A model generated the notes under the pieces. It worked only from the letters and a program-made list of their open reading frames with translations. It did no database searches and was not told the DNA's origin. A stretch of 64,000 nt of DNA. Origin: Limanda limanda (Eukaryota; Chordata; Actinopteri; Pleuronectiformes; Pleuronectidae). Positions 7,586 through 19,491 of this stretch are shown here, piece after piece (the first letter of the stretch is position 1; every line of letters starts with the position of its first letter). Both the position numbers and the translations under genes were made by a program. The DNA lies in contig NC_083639.1 in NCBI RefSeq assembly GCF_963576545.1, positions 23,220,118-23,284,117 of the forward strand. Reading direction: 5' to 3'.

Positions 7586-7658
7586 GTTTCTGCAGTGTAG
7601 TGGTTATCACGTTCGCTTCACACGCGAAAGGTCCCCAGCTCGAAACTGGGCAGAAACA
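7586..7658 (+). tRNA. tRNA-Val-CAC: tRNA-Val (CAC), copy 5, T8C
   Basis: T8C at 7593. U8 normally pairs with A14 to lock the tRNA core and is the first base of the A box, so folding or transcription may suffer. G45 form. The change also removes a TAG, which is why a spurious 88-codon frame runs through this gene. Confidence 0.9.
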
Positions 7659-8155
7659 TCTTTGTGCGATGATGCTTTAGTCAAACTACTTGGGACCCAA
7701 CTTCTGTGTCTCCGTTTGATATACTGGGTTTCAGAGACTGTTGTTCCAAGGATCCATGAAGACAATAACACTTGATGTTTTTCACAGTGAGAGTGTTTTT
7801 AAAGATGTGGTGGCAACATTGAGAAAAAATTGGGATGGCAAGGCTTATTCCAGGGGTTTTGAAAGGAGACACCAGCAAAGAGAAGAACCTCCCAGATGAC
7901 TATTAAGGCCCAGTTGGGTTCAGTATTCATCCCAAATGCAGTATACTCTGAGCATATATGAAATCTTTGCAAATTCAGTGTACACAAAGTCGCCAATGTA
8001 AGTCCTCAGTCCTTTTCAAAATCCAGTTTACTGGAGTAGAAAGCCAGTTCACCAAAAGATTTCTCATCATCCCCCCAACAGAAAGAGTACAATGTATTAA
8101 AAGTCAGAACAGCGCCACCTTTTTTTAGAAATGGCCGAGTTTTGCAGTGAAGCAG

Positions 8156-8227
8156 TCCTCGTTAGTATAGTGGCAAGTATCTCCGCCTGTCACGCGGAAG
8201 ACCGGGGTTCGATTCCCCGACGAGGAG
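8156..8227 (+). tRNA. tRNA-Asp-GTC: tRNA-Asp (GTC), copy 5
   Basis: Same as copy 1. Confidence 0.95.
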
Positions 8228-8702
8228 TCCATCTTTGTTTTCTACTCAATCTTCACAACAGGGCAAATCAGAAGTAATGCTCCAGTATGCAGCTCTCAAG
8301 GTTAGGCTTTAATCCCATCCCCCGAAACAACTGCCTTCAACCATTAATGTAGTAACAGTGGTACCTGGATCACAACAACCACACACAACCTGCCTGCTCC
8401 CTTTGAGAATGGGTCACATATTGCCACCATCAGATTGAGTCTAAACTGATGTTATTTGCTGGTTGCTTGCATGTAAGGCGTGTACCTCAAAAGTGAATAA
8501 GCCACGTGGTCACAGCTTACATTGAGCCTTTACCCTATTGGTGACTTCAGTCCAGTTTTGAATCTCTCTTCTGAAATCTCAAAGGACTCCTTGTACCAAA
8601 TTCTTATGAATCCGATTTGGCTCTTCTCATAAAAATACTTATGAGACTCGGTGGTTATGGTGTATTTTCCAGTGTCAGGCCAAAGGGGATCATGCTACGT
8701 CT

Positions 8703-8775
8703 GTTTCTGTAGTGTAGTGGTTATCACGTTCGCTTAACACGCGAAAGGTCCCCAGCTCGAAACTGGGCAGAAACA
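8703..8775 (+). tRNA. tRNA-Val-AAC: tRNA-Val (AAC), copy 6
   Basis: Same as copy 1; TTTT at 8795-8798. Confidence 0.95.
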
Positions 8776-9288
8776 ACTTCCTATGTCTCAGCTATTTTCC
8801 AACACAGTGAGGTCAGAATGTTCTGGCAGAAAATGTATGTGACTCATAGCATCTCCATTCGCCATTGCTGTTATCCACATTGAGTGTGATTTTGCAGATG
8901 CGGCGTCGAATTTGAGAAACTCTAGGAATGGCAAACTTTCCGTTATCTCTCAGTCTGTCACTGCTTTGTCTGTCACCCTCAAGCTCAAGCCAAGGTCATG
9001 CAAGGCTCATCCCAGGGGTTTGAAAGCAGACACCAGCAAAGAGAGGAACCTCCCAAATGGAAGCAGCATTAGAGATTCTGAACTGCTTGTTGAACAGAAG
9101 ACAGAGGTATGTTATGTCGCTTGTTTCTTCTCTTTGTGAGAGATTTGGGACAGTAAGCTATACTTCAGTTTTCACAAAGAGCTCAATGTAACAAATTCCT
9201 AACATTCGGATGTGGCTACTCTAACGAGAAAAACAAATTGGACCCACACGTATTTGTGGGTCAAGCAGAGGTGCTTGGTGACATGTCA

Positions 9289-9361
9289 GTTTCTGTAGTG
9301 TAGTGGTTATCACGTTCGCTTCACACGCGAAAGGTCCCCAGCTCGAAACTGGGCAGAAACA
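9289..9361 (+). tRNA. tRNA-Val-CAC: tRNA-Val (CAC), copy 6
   Basis: G45 form. Confidence 0.95.
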
Positions 9362-9858
9362 TCTTTGTGCGATGATGCTTTAGTCAAACTACTTGGGACC
9401 CAACTTCTGTGTCTCCGTTTGATATACTGGGTTTCAGAGACTGTTGTTCCAAGGATCCATGAAGACAATAACACTTGATGTTTTTCACAGTGAGAGTGTT
9501 TTTAAAGATGTGGTGGCAACATTGAGAAAAAATTGGGATGGCAAGGCTTATTCCAGGGGTTTTGAAAGGAGACACCAGCAAAGAGAAGAACCTCCCAGAT
9601 GACTATTAAGGCCCAGTTGGGTTCAGTATTCATCCCAAATGCAGTATACTCTGAGCATATATGAAATCTTTGCAAATTCAGTGTACACAAAGTCGCCAAT
9701 GTAAGTCCTCAGTCCTTTTCAAAATCAAGTTTACTGGAGTAGAAAGCCAGTTCACCAAAAGATTTCTCATCATCCCCCCAACAGAAAGAGTACAATGTAT
9801 TAAAAGTCAGAACAGCGCCACCTTTTTTTAGAAATGGCCGAGTTTTGCAGTGAAGCAG

Positions 9859-9930
9859 TCCTCGTTAGTATAGTGGCAAGTATCTCCGCCTGTCACGCGG
9901 AAGACCGGGGTTCGATTCCCCGACGAGGAG
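9859..9930 (+). tRNA. tRNA-Asp-GTC: tRNA-Asp (GTC), copy 6
   Basis: Same as copy 1. Confidence 0.95.
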
Positions 9931-10405
9931 TCCATCTTTGTTTTCTACTCAATCTTCACAACAGGGCAAATCAGAAGTAATGCTCCAGTATGCAGCTCTC
10001 AAGGTTAGGCTTTAATCCCATCCCCCGAAACAACTGCCTTCAACCATTAATGTAGTAACAGTGGTACCTGGATCACAACAACCACACACAACCTGCCTGC
10101 TCTCTTTGAGAATGGGTCACATATTGCCACCATCAGATTGAGTCTAAACTGATGTTATTTGCTGGTTGCTTGCATGTAAGGCGTGTACCTCAAAAGTGAA
10201 TAAGCCACGTGGTCACAGCGTACATTGAGCCTTTACCCTATTGGTGACTTCAGTCCAGTTTTGAATCTCTCTTCTGAAATCTCAAAGGACTCCTTGTACC
10301 AAATTCTTATGAATCCGATTTGGCTCTTCTCATAAAAATACTTATGAGACTCGGTGGTTATGGTGTATTTTCCAGTGTCAGGCCAAAGGGGATCATGCTA
10401 CGTCT

Positions 10406-10478
10406 GTTTCTGTAGTGTAGTGGTTATCACGTTCGCTTAACACGCGAAAGGTCCCCAGCTCGAAACTGGGCAGAAACA
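10406..10478 (+). tRNA. tRNA-Val-AAC: tRNA-Val (AAC), copy 7
   Basis: Body same as copy 1; terminator lost (TTTG). Confidence 0.95.
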
Positions 10479-10976
10479 ACTTCCTATGTCTCAGCTATTT
10501 GCCAACACAGTGAGGTCAGAATGTTCTGGCAGAAAATGTATGTGACTCATAGCATCTCCATTCGCCATTGCTGTCATCCACATTGAGTGTGATTTTGCAG
10601 ATGCGGCGTCGAATTTGAGAAACTCTAGGAATGGCAAACTTTCCGTTATCTCTCAGTCTGTCACCCTCAAGCTCAAGCCAAGGTCATGCAAGGCTCATCC
10701 CAGGGGTTTGAAAGCAGACACCAGCAAAGAGAGGAACCTCCCAAATGGAAGCAGCATTAGAGATTCTGAACTGCTTGTTGAACAGAAGACAGAGGTATGT
10801 TATGTCGCTTGTTTCTTCTCTTTGTGAGAGATTTGGGACAGTAAGCTATACTTCAGTTTTCACAAAGAGCTCAATGTAACAAATTCCTAACATTCGGATG
10901 TGGCTACTCTAACGAGAAAAACAAATTGGACCCACACGTATTTGTGGGTCAAGCAGAGGTGCTTGGTGACATGTCA

Positions 10977-11049
10977 GTTTCTGTAGTGTAGTGGTTATCA
11001 CGTTCGCTTCACACGCGAAATGTCCCCAGCTCGAAACTGGGCAGAAACA
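10977..11049 (+). tRNA. tRNA-Val-CAC: tRNA-Val (CAC), copy 7
   Basis: G45T variant; lies 571 rather than 586 nt after the start of Val-AAC because of the deletion. Confidence 0.95.
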
Positions 11050-11546
11050 TCTTTGTGCGATGATGCTTTAGTCAAACTACTTGGGACCCAACTTCTGTGT
11101 CTCCGTTTGATATACTGGGTTTCAGAGACTGTTGTTCCAAGGATCCATGAAGACAATAACACTTGATGTTTTTCACAGTGAGAGTGTTTTTAAAGATGTG
11201 GTGGCAACATTGAGAAAAAATTGGGATGGCAAGGCTTATTCCAGGGGTTTTGAAAGGAGACACCAGCAAAGAGAAGAACCTCCCAGATGACTATTAAGGC
11301 CCAGTTGGGTTCAGTATTCATCCCAAATGCAGTATACTCTGAGCATATATGAAATCTTTGCAAATTCAGTGTACACAAAGTCGCCAATGTAAGTCCTCAG
11401 TCCTTTTCAAAATCCAGTTTACTGGAGTAGAAAGCCAGTTCACCAAAAGATTTCTCATCATCCCCCCAACAGAAAGAGTACAATGTATTAAAAGTCAGAA
11501 CAGCGCCACCTTTTTTTAGAAATGGCCGAGTTTTGCAGTGAAGCAG

Positions 11547-11618
11547 TCCTCGTTAGTATAGTGGCAAGTATCTCCGCCTGTCACGCGGAAGACCGGGGTT
11601 CGATTCCCCGACGAGGAG
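11547..11618 (+). tRNA. tRNA-Asp-GTC: tRNA-Asp (GTC), copy 7
   Basis: Same as copy 1. Confidence 0.95.
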
Positions 11619-12093
11619 TCCATCTTTGTTTTCTACTCAATCTTCACAACAGGGCAAATCAGAAGTAATGCTCCAGTATGCAGCTCTCAAGGTTAGGCTT
11701 TAATCCCATCCCCCGAAACAACTGCCTTCAACCATTAATGTAGTAACAGTGGTACCTGGATCACAACAACCACACACAACCTGCCTGCTCCCTTTGAGAA
11801 TGGGTCACATATTGCCACCATCAGATTGAGTCTAAACTGATGTTATTTGCTGGTTGCTTGCATGTAAGGCGTGTACCTCAAAAGTGAATAAGCCACGTGG
11901 TCACAGCGTACATTGAGCCTTTACCCTATTGGTGACTTCAGTCCAGTTTTGAATCTCTCTTCTGAAATCTCAAAGGACTCCTTGTACCAAATTCTTATGA
12001 ATCCGATTTGGCTCTTCTCATAAAAATACTTATGAGACTCGGTGGTTATGGTGTATTTTCCAGTGTCAGGCCAAAGGGGATCATGCTACGTCT

Positions 12094-12166
12094 GTTTCTG
12101 TAGTGTAGTGGTTATCACGTTCGCTTAACACGCGAAAGGTCCCCAGCTCGAAACTGGGCAGAAACA
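12094..12166 (+). tRNA. tRNA-Val-AAC: tRNA-Val (AAC), copy 8
   Basis: Same as copy 1; TTTT at 12186-12189. Confidence 0.95.
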
Positions 12167-12679
12167 ACTTCCTATGTCTCAACTATTTTCCAACACAGTG
12201 AGGTCAGAATGTTCTGGCAGCAAATGTATGTGACTCATAGCATCTCCATTCGCCATTGCTGTCATCCACATTGAGTGTGATTTTGCAGATGCGGCGTCGA
12301 ATTTGAGAAACTCTAGGAATGGCAAACTTTCCGTTATCTCTCAGTCTGTCACTTCTTTGTCTGTCACCCTCAAGCTCAAGCCAAGGTCATGCAAGGCTCA
12401 TCCCAGGGGTTTGAAAGCAGACACCAGCAAAGAGAGGAACCTCCCAAATGGAAGCAGCATTAGAGATTCTGAACTGCTTGTTGAACAGAAGACAGAGGTA
12501 TGTTATGTCGCTTGTTTCTTCTCTTTGTGAGAGATTTGGGACAGTAAGCTATACTTCAGTTTTCACAAAGAGCTCAATGTAACAAATTCCTAACATTCGG
12601 ATGTGGCTACTCTAACGAGAAAAACAAATTGGACCCACACGTATTTGTGGGTCAAGCAGAGGTGCTTGGTGACATGTCA

Positions 12680-12752
12680 GTTTCTGTAGTGTAGTGGTTA
12701 TCACGTTCGCTTCACACGCGAAATGTCCCCAGCTCGAAACTGGGCAGAAACA
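12680..12752 (+). tRNA. tRNA-Val-CAC: tRNA-Val (CAC), copy 8
   Basis: G45T variant. Confidence 0.95.
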
Positions 12753-13249
12753 TCTTTGTGCGATGATGCTTTAGTCAAACTACTTGGGACCCAACTTCTG
12801 TGTCTCCGTTTGATATACTGGGTTTCAGAGACTGTTGTTCCAAGGATCCATGAAGACAATAACACTTGATATTTTTCACAGTGAGAGTGTTTTTAAAGAT
12901 GTGGTGGCAACATTGAGAAAAAATTGGGATGGCAAGGCTTATTCCAGGGGTTTTGAAAGGAGACACCAGCAAAGAGAAGAACCTCCCAGATGACTATTAA
13001 GGCCCAGTTGGGTTCAGTATTCATCCCAAATGCAGTATACTCTGAGCATATATGAAATCTTTGCAAATTCAGTGTACACAAAGTCGCCAATGTAAGTCCT
13101 CAGTCCTTTTCAAAATCCAGTTTACTGGAGTAGAAAGCCAGTTCACCAAAAGATTTCTCATCATCCCCCCAACAGAAAGAGTACAATGTATTAAAAGTCA
13201 GAACAGCGCCACCTTTTTTTAGAAATGGCCGAGTTTTGCAGTGAAGCAG

Positions 13250-13321
13250 TCCTCGTTAGTATAGTGGCAAGTATCTCCGCCTGTCACGCGGAAGACCGGG
13301 GTTCGATTCCCCGACGAGGAG
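13250..13321 (+). tRNA. tRNA-Asp-GTC: tRNA-Asp (GTC), copy 8
   Basis: Same as copy 1. Confidence 0.95.
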
Positions 13322-13796
13322 TCCATCTTTGTTTTCTACTCAATCTTCACAACAGGGCAAATCAGAAGTAATGCTCCAGTATGCAGCTCTCAAGGTTAGG
13401 CTTTAATCCCATCCCCCGAAACAACTGCCTTCAACCATTAATGTAGTAACAGTGGTACCTGGATCACAACAACCACACACAACCTGCCTGCTCCCTTTGA
13501 GAATGGGTCACATATTGCCACCATCAGATTGAGTCTAAACTGATGTTATTTGCTGGTTGCTTGCATGTAAGGCGTGTACCTCAAAAGTGAATAAGCCACG
13601 TGGTCACAGCTTACATTGAGCCTTTACCCTATTGGTGACTTCAGTCCAGTTTTGAATCTCTCTTCTGAAATCTCAAAGGACTCCTTGTACCAAATTCTTA
13701 TGAATCCGATTTGACTCTTCTCATAAAAATACTTATGAGACTCGGTGGTTATGGTGTATTTTCCAGTGTCAGGCCAAAGGGGATCATGCTACGTCT

Positions 13797-13869
13797 GTTT
13801 CTGTAGTGTAGTGGTTATCACGTTCGCTTAACACGCGAAAGGTCCCCAGCTCGAAACTGGGCAGAAACA
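13797..13869 (+). tRNA. tRNA-Val-AAC: tRNA-Val (AAC), copy 9
   Basis: Same as copy 1; TTTT at 13889-13892. Confidence 0.95.
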
Positions 13870-14382
13870 ACTTCCTATGTCTCAGCTATTTTCCAACACA
13901 GTGAGGTCAGAATGTTCTGGCAGAAAATGTATGTGACTCATAGCATCTCCATTCGCCATTGCTGTCATCCACATTGAGTGTGATTTTGCAGATGCGGCGT
14001 CGAATTTGAGAAACTCTAGGAATGGCAAACTTTCCGTTATCTCTCAGTCTGTCACTGCTTTGTCTGTCACCCTCAAGCTCAAGCCAAGGTCATGCAAGGC
14101 TCATCCCAGGGGTTTGAAAGCAGACACCAGCAAAGAGAGGAACCTCCCAAATGGAAGCAGCATTAGAGATTCTGAACTGCTTGTTGAACAGAAGACAGAG
14201 GTATGTTATGTCGCTTGTTTCTTCTCTTTGTGAGAGATTTGGGACAGTAAGCTATACTTCAGTTTTCACAAAGAGCTCAATGTAACAAATTCCTAACATT
14301 CGGATGTGGCTACTCTAACGAGAAAAACAAATTGGACCCACACGTATTTGTGGGTCAAGCAGAGGTGCTTGGTGACATGTCA

Positions 14383-14455
14383 GTTTCTGTAGTGTAGTGG
14401 TTATCACGTTCGCTTCACACGCGAAATGTCCCCAGCTCGAAACTGGGCAGAAACA
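14383..14455 (+). tRNA. tRNA-Val-CAC: tRNA-Val (CAC), copy 9
   Basis: G45T variant, rare in an alpha unit. Confidence 0.95.
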
Positions 14456-14952
14456 TCTTTGTGCGATGATGCTTTAGTCAAACTACTTGGGACCCAACTT
14501 CTGTGTCTCCGTTTGATATACTGGGTTTCAGAGACTGTTGTTCCAAGGATCCATGAAGACAATAACACTTGATGTTTTTCACAGTGAGAGTGTTTTTAAA
14601 GATGTGGTGGCAACATTGAGAAAAAATTGGGATGGCAAGGCTTATTCCAGGGGTTTTGAAAGGAGACATCAGCAAAGAGAAGAACCTCCCAGATGACTAT
14701 TAAGGCCCAGTTGGGTTCAGTATTCATCCCAAAGGCAGTATACTCTGAGCATATATGAAATCTTTGCAAATTCAGTGTACACAAAGTCGCCAATGTAAGT
14801 CCTCAGTCCTTTTCAAAATCCAGTTTACTGGAGTAGAAAGCCAGTTCACCAAAAGATTTCTCATCATCCCCCCAACAGAAAGAGTACAATGTATTAAAAG
14901 TCAGAACAGCGCCACCTTTTTTTAGAAATGGCCGAGTTTTGCAGTGAAGCAG

Positions 14953-15024
14953 TCCTCGTTAGTATAGTGGCAAGTATCTCCGCCTGTCACGCGGAAGACC
15001 GGGGTTCGATTCCCCGACGAGGAG
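14953..15024 (+). tRNA. tRNA-Asp-GTC: tRNA-Asp (GTC), copy 9
   Basis: Same as copy 1. Confidence 0.95.
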
Positions 15025-15499
15025 TCCATCTTTGTTTTCTACTCAATCTTCACAACAGGGCAAATCAGAAGTAATGCTCCAGTATGCAGCTCTCAAGGTT
15101 AGGGTTTAATCCCATCCACCGAAACAACTGCCTTCAACCATTAATGTAGTAACAGTGGTACCTGGATCACAACAACCACACACAACCTGCCTGCTCTCTT
15201 TGAGAATGGGTCACATATTGCCACCATCAGATTGAGTCTAAACTGATGTTATTTGCTGGTTGCTTGCATGTAAGGCGTGTACCTCAAAAGTGAATAAGCC
15301 ACGTGGTCACAGCGTACATTGAGCCTTTACCCTATTGGTGACTTCAGTCCAGTTTTGAATCTCTCTTCTGAAATCTCAAAGGACTCCTTGTACCAAATTC
15401 TTATGAATCCGATTTGGCTCTTCTCATAAAAATACTTATGAGACTCGGTGGTTATGGTGTATTTTCCAGTGTCAGGCCAAAGGGGATCATGCTACGTCT

Positions 15500-15572
15500 G
15501 TTTCTGTAGTGTAGTGGTTATCACGTTCGCTTAACACGCGAAAGGTCCCCAGCTCGAAACTGGGCAGAAACA
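15500..15572 (+). tRNA. tRNA-Val-AAC: tRNA-Val (AAC), copy 10
   Basis: Same as copy 1; TTTT at 15592-15595. Confidence 0.95.
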
Positions 15573-16085
15573 ACTTCCTATGTCTCAACTATTTTCCAAC
15601 ACAGTGAGGTCAGAATGTTCTGGCAGCAAATGTATGTGACTCATAGCATCTCCATTCGCCATTGCTGTCATCCACATTGAGTGTGATTTTGCAGATGCGG
15701 CGTCGAATTTGAGAAACTCTAGGAATGGCAAACTTTCCGTTATCTCTCAGTCTGTCACTTCTTTGTCTGTCACCCTCAAGCTCAAGCCAAGGTCATGCAA
15801 GGCTCATCCCAGGAGTTTGAAAGCAGACACCAGCAAAGAGAGGAACCTCCCAAATGGAAGCAGCATTAGAGATTCTGAACTGCTTGTTGAACAGAAGACA
15901 GAGGTATGTAATGGCGCTTGTTTCTTCTCTTTGTGAGAGATTTGGGACAGTAAGCTATACTTCAGTTTTCACAAAGAGCTCAATGTAACAAATTCCTAAC
16001 ATTCGGATGTGGCTACTCTAACGAGAAAAACAAATTGGACCCACACGTATTTGTGGGTCAAGCAGAGGTGCTTGGTGACATGTCA

Positions 16086-16158
16086 GTTTCTGTAGTGTAG
16101 TGGTTATCACGTTCGCTTCACACGCGAAATGTCCCCAGCTCGAAACTGGGCAGAAACA
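16086..16158 (+). tRNA. tRNA-Val-CAC: tRNA-Val (CAC), copy 10
   Basis: G45T variant. Confidence 0.95.
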
Positions 16159-16655
16159 TCTTTGTGCGATGATGCTTTAGTCAAACTACTTGGGACCCAA
16201 CTTCTGTGTCTCCGTTTGATATACTGGGTTTCAGAGACTGTTGTTCCAAGGATCCATGAAGACAATAACACTTGATATTTTTCACAGTGAGAGTGTTTTT
16301 AAAGATGTGGTGGCAACATTGAGAAAAAATTGGGATGGCAAGGCTTATTCCAGGGGTTTTGAAAGGAGACACCAGCAAAGAGAAGAACCTCCCAGATGAC
16401 TATTAAGGCCCAGTTGGGTTCAGTATTCATCCCAAATGCAGTATACTCTGAGCATATATGAAATCTTTGCAAATTCAGTGTACACAAAGTCGCCAATGTA
16501 AGTCCTCAGTCCTTTTCAAAATCCAGTTTACTGGAGTAGAAAGCCAGTTCACCAAAAGATTTCTCATCATCCCCCCAACAGAAAGAGTACAATGTATTAA
16601 AAGTCAGAACAGCGCCACCTTTTTTTAGAAATGGCCGAGTTTTGCAGTGAAGCAG

Positions 16656-16727
16656 TCCTCGTTAGTATAGTGGCAAGTATCTCCGCCTGTCACGCGGAAG
16701 ACCGGGGTTCGATTCCCCGACGAGGAG
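16656..16727 (+). tRNA. tRNA-Asp-GTC: tRNA-Asp (GTC), copy 10
   Basis: Same as copy 1. Confidence 0.95.
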
Positions 16728-17202
16728 TCCATCTTTGTTTTCTACTCAATCTTCACAACAGGGCAAATCAGAAGTAATGCTCCAGTATGCAGCTCTCAAG
16801 GTTAGGGTTTAATCCCATCCACCGAAACAACTGCCTTCAACCATTAATGTAGTAACAGTGGTACCTGGATCACAACAACCACACACAACCTGCCTGCTCT
16901 CTTTGAGAATGGGTCACATATTGCCACCATCAGATTGAGTCTAAACTGATGTTATTTGCTGGTTGCTTGCATGTAAGGCGTGTACCTCAAAAGTGAATAT
17001 GCCACGTGGTCACAGCGTACATTGAGCCTTTACCCTATTGGTGACTTCAGTCCAGTTTTGAATCTCTCTTCTGAAATCTCAAAGGACTCCTTGTACCAAA
17101 TTCTTATGAATCCGATTTGGCTCTTCTCATAAAAATACTTATGAGACTCGGTGGTTATGGTGTATTTTCCAGTGTCAGGCCAAAGGGGATCATGCTACGT
17201 CT

Positions 17203-17275
17203 GTTTCTGTAGTGTCGTGGTTATCACGTTCGCTTAACACGCGAAAGGTCCCCAGCTCGAAACTGGGCAGAAACA
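17203..17275 (+). tRNA. tRNA-Val-AAC: tRNA-Val (AAC), copy 11, A14C
   Basis: C at 17216 replaces the near-invariant A14, removing the U8-A14 core pair and altering the A box. Possibly a poorly folded or silent copy. Confidence 0.9.
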
Positions 17276-17788
17276 ACTTCCTATGTCTCAACTATTTTCC
17301 AACACAGTGAGGTCAGAATGTTCTGGCAGAAAATGTATGTGACTCATAGCATCTCCATTCGCCATTGCTGTCATCCACATTGAGCGTGATTTTGCAGATG
17401 CGGCGTCGAATTTGAGAAACTCTAGGAATGGCAAACTTTCCGTTATCTCTCAGTCTGTCACTGCTTTGTCTGTCACCCTCAAGCTCAAGCCAAGGTCATG
17501 CAAGGCTCATCCCAGGGGTTTGAAAGCAGACACCAGCAAAGAGAGGAACCTCCCAAATGGAAGCAGCATTAGAGATTCTGAACTGCTTGTTGAACAGAAG
17601 ACAGAGGTATGTTATGTCGCTTGTTTCTTCTCTTTGTGAGAGATTTGGGACAGTAAGCTATACTTCAGTTTTCACAAAGAGCTCAATGTAACAAATTCCT
17701 AACATTCGGATGTGGCTACTCTAACGAGAAAAACAAATTGGACCCACACGTATTTGTGGGTCAAGCAGAGGTGCTTGGTGACATGTCA

Positions 17789-17861
17789 GTTTCTGTAGTG
17801 TAGTGGTTATCACGTTCGCTTCACACGCGAAATGTCCCCAGCTCGAAACTGGGCAGAAACA
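17789..17861 (+). tRNA. tRNA-Val-CAC: tRNA-Val (CAC), copy 11
   Basis: G45T variant. Confidence 0.95.
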
Positions 17862-18358
17862 TCTTTGTGCGATGATGCTTTAGTCAAACTACTTGGGACC
17901 CAACTTCTGTGTCTCCGTTTGATATACTGGGTTTCAGAGACTGTTGTTCCAAGGATCCATGAAGACAATAACACTTGATGTTTTTCACAGTGAGAGTGTT
18001 TTTAAAGATGTGGTGGCAACATTGAGAAAAAATTGGGATGGCAAGGCTTATTCCAGGGGTTTTGAAAGGAGACACCAGCAAAGAGAAGAACCTCCCAGAT
18101 GACTATTAAGGCCCAGTTGGGTTCAGTATTCATCCCAAATGCAGTATACTCTGAGCATATATGAAATCTTTGCAAATTCAGTGTACACAAAGTCGCCAAT
18201 GTAAGTCCTCAGTCCTTTTCAAAATCCAGTTTACTGGAGTAGAAAGCCAGTTCACCAAAAGATTTCTCATCATCCCCCCAACAGAAAGAGTACAATGTAT
18301 TAAAAGTCAGAACAGCGCCACCTTTTTTTAGAAATGGCCGAGTTTTGCAGTGAAGCAG

Positions 18359-18430
18359 TCCTCGTTAGTATAGTGGCAAGTATCTCCGCCTGTCACGGGG
18401 AAGACCGGGGTTCGATTCCCCGACGAGGAG
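18359..18430 (+). tRNA. tRNA-Asp-GTC: tRNA-Asp (GTC), copy 11, C40G
   Basis: C40G at 18398 gives a G30-G40 mismatch in the anticodon stem next to its closing pair. Shared with copy 13 only. Confidence 0.9.
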
Positions 18431-18905
18431 TCCATCTTTGTTTTCTACTCAATCTTCACAACAGGGCAAATCAGAAGTAATGCTCCAGTATGCAGCTCTC
18501 AAGGTTAGGGTTTAATCCCATCCACCGAAACAACTGCCTTCAACCATTAATGTAGTAACAGTGGTACCTGGATCACAACAACCACACACAACCTGCCTGC
18601 TCTCTTTGAGAATGGGTCACATATTGCCACCATCAGATTGAGTCTAAACTGATGTTATTTGCTGGTTGCTTGCATGTAAGGCGTGTACCTCAAAAGTGAA
18701 TAAGCCACGTGGTCACAGCGTACATTGAGCCTTTACCCTATTGGTGACTTCAGTCCAGTTTTGAATCTCTCTTCTGAAATCTCAAAGGACTCCTTGTACC
18801 AAATTCTTATGAATCCGATTTGGCTCTTCTCATAAAAATACTTATGAGACTCGGTGGTTATGGTGTATTTTCCAGTGTCAGGCCAAAGGGGATCATGCTA
18901 CGTCT

Positions 18906-18978
18906 GTTTCTGTAGTGTAGTGGTTATCACGTTCGCTTAACACGCGAAAGGTCCCCAGCTCGAAACTGGGCAGAAACA
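18906..18978 (+). tRNA. tRNA-Val-AAC: tRNA-Val (AAC), copy 12
   Basis: Same as copy 1; TTTT at 18998-19001. Confidence 0.95.
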
Positions 18979-19491
18979 ACTTCCTATGTCTCAACTATTT
19001 TCCAACACAGTGAGGTCAGAATGTTCTGGCAGCAAATGTATGTGACTCATAGCATCTCCATTCGCCATTGCTGTCATCCACATTGAGTGTGATTTTGCAG
19101 ATGCGGCGTCGAATTTGAGAAACTCTAGGAATGGCAAACTTTCCGTTATCTCTCAGTCTGTCACTTCTTTGTCTGTCACCCTCAAGCTCAAGCCAAGGTC
19201 ATGCAAGGCTCATCCCAGGGGTTTGAAAGCAGACACCAGCAAAGAGAGGAACCTCCCAAATGGAAGCAGCATTAGAGATTCTGAACTGCTTGTTGAACAG
19301 AAGACAGAGGTATGTTATGTCGCTTGTTTCTTCTCTTTGTGAGAGATTTGGGACAGTAAGCTATACTTCAGTTTTCACAAAGAGCTCAATGTAACAAATT
19401 CCTAACATTCGGATGTGGCTACTCTAACGAGAAAAACAAATTGGACCCACACGTATTTGTGGGTCAAGCAGAGGTGCTTGGTGACATGTCA

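Larger units (their letters stand above)
6813..8515 (+). repeat. Unit 5, beta
   Basis: T283G; Val-CAC T8C; T1588C. Twin of unit 18. Confidence 0.97.
8516..10218 (+). repeat. Unit 6, alpha
   Basis: T2; C357T; C1212A breaks the inverted repeat before Asp. Twin of unit 19. Confidence 0.97.
10219..11906 (+). repeat. Unit 7, beta, 1,688 bp
   Basis: A 15-bp deletion leaves a single TCTGTCAC at 10657-10664 where other units have two. T283G; Val-CAC T45. Twin of unit 20. Confidence 0.97.
1..11907 (+). repeat. Large duplication, left copy (units 1-7)
   Basis: Matches 22125-34031 at a constant distance of 22,124 bp. Shared rare markers include the TAG at 451-453 (units 1, 4), Asp C64T (unit 2), G577A (unit 3), Val-CAC T8C (unit 5), C1212A (unit 6) and the 15-bp deletion (unit 7). 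I noticed no difference, but compared by eye. Similarity may extend left of the window. The match ends at 11908 (G) against 34032 (T). Confidence 0.88.
11907..13609 (+). repeat. Unit 8, gamma
   Basis: A315C, T448 without TAG, Val-CAC T45, G965A. First unit after the large left duplication. Confidence 0.97.
13610..15312 (+). repeat. Unit 9, alpha
   Basis: T2; private G105A and C1060T; Val-CAC T45; T1125G; C1495G. Confidence 0.97.
15313..17015 (+). repeat. Unit 10, gamma
   Basis: A315C, T448, private G502A, T598A and T602G, Val-CAC T45, G965A, A1688T. Confidence 0.97.
17016..18718 (+). repeat. Unit 11, gamma
   Basis: Two tRNA lesions: Val-AAC A14C and Asp C40G. T370C; Val-CAC T45. The most damaged unit in the window. 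Confidence 0.97.

Noticed and set aside
7509..7775. 88-codon frame running through Val-CAC in units 5, 18 and 23
   Set aside because: It exists only because T8C removes a TAG inside the tRNA gene; not a protein gene.
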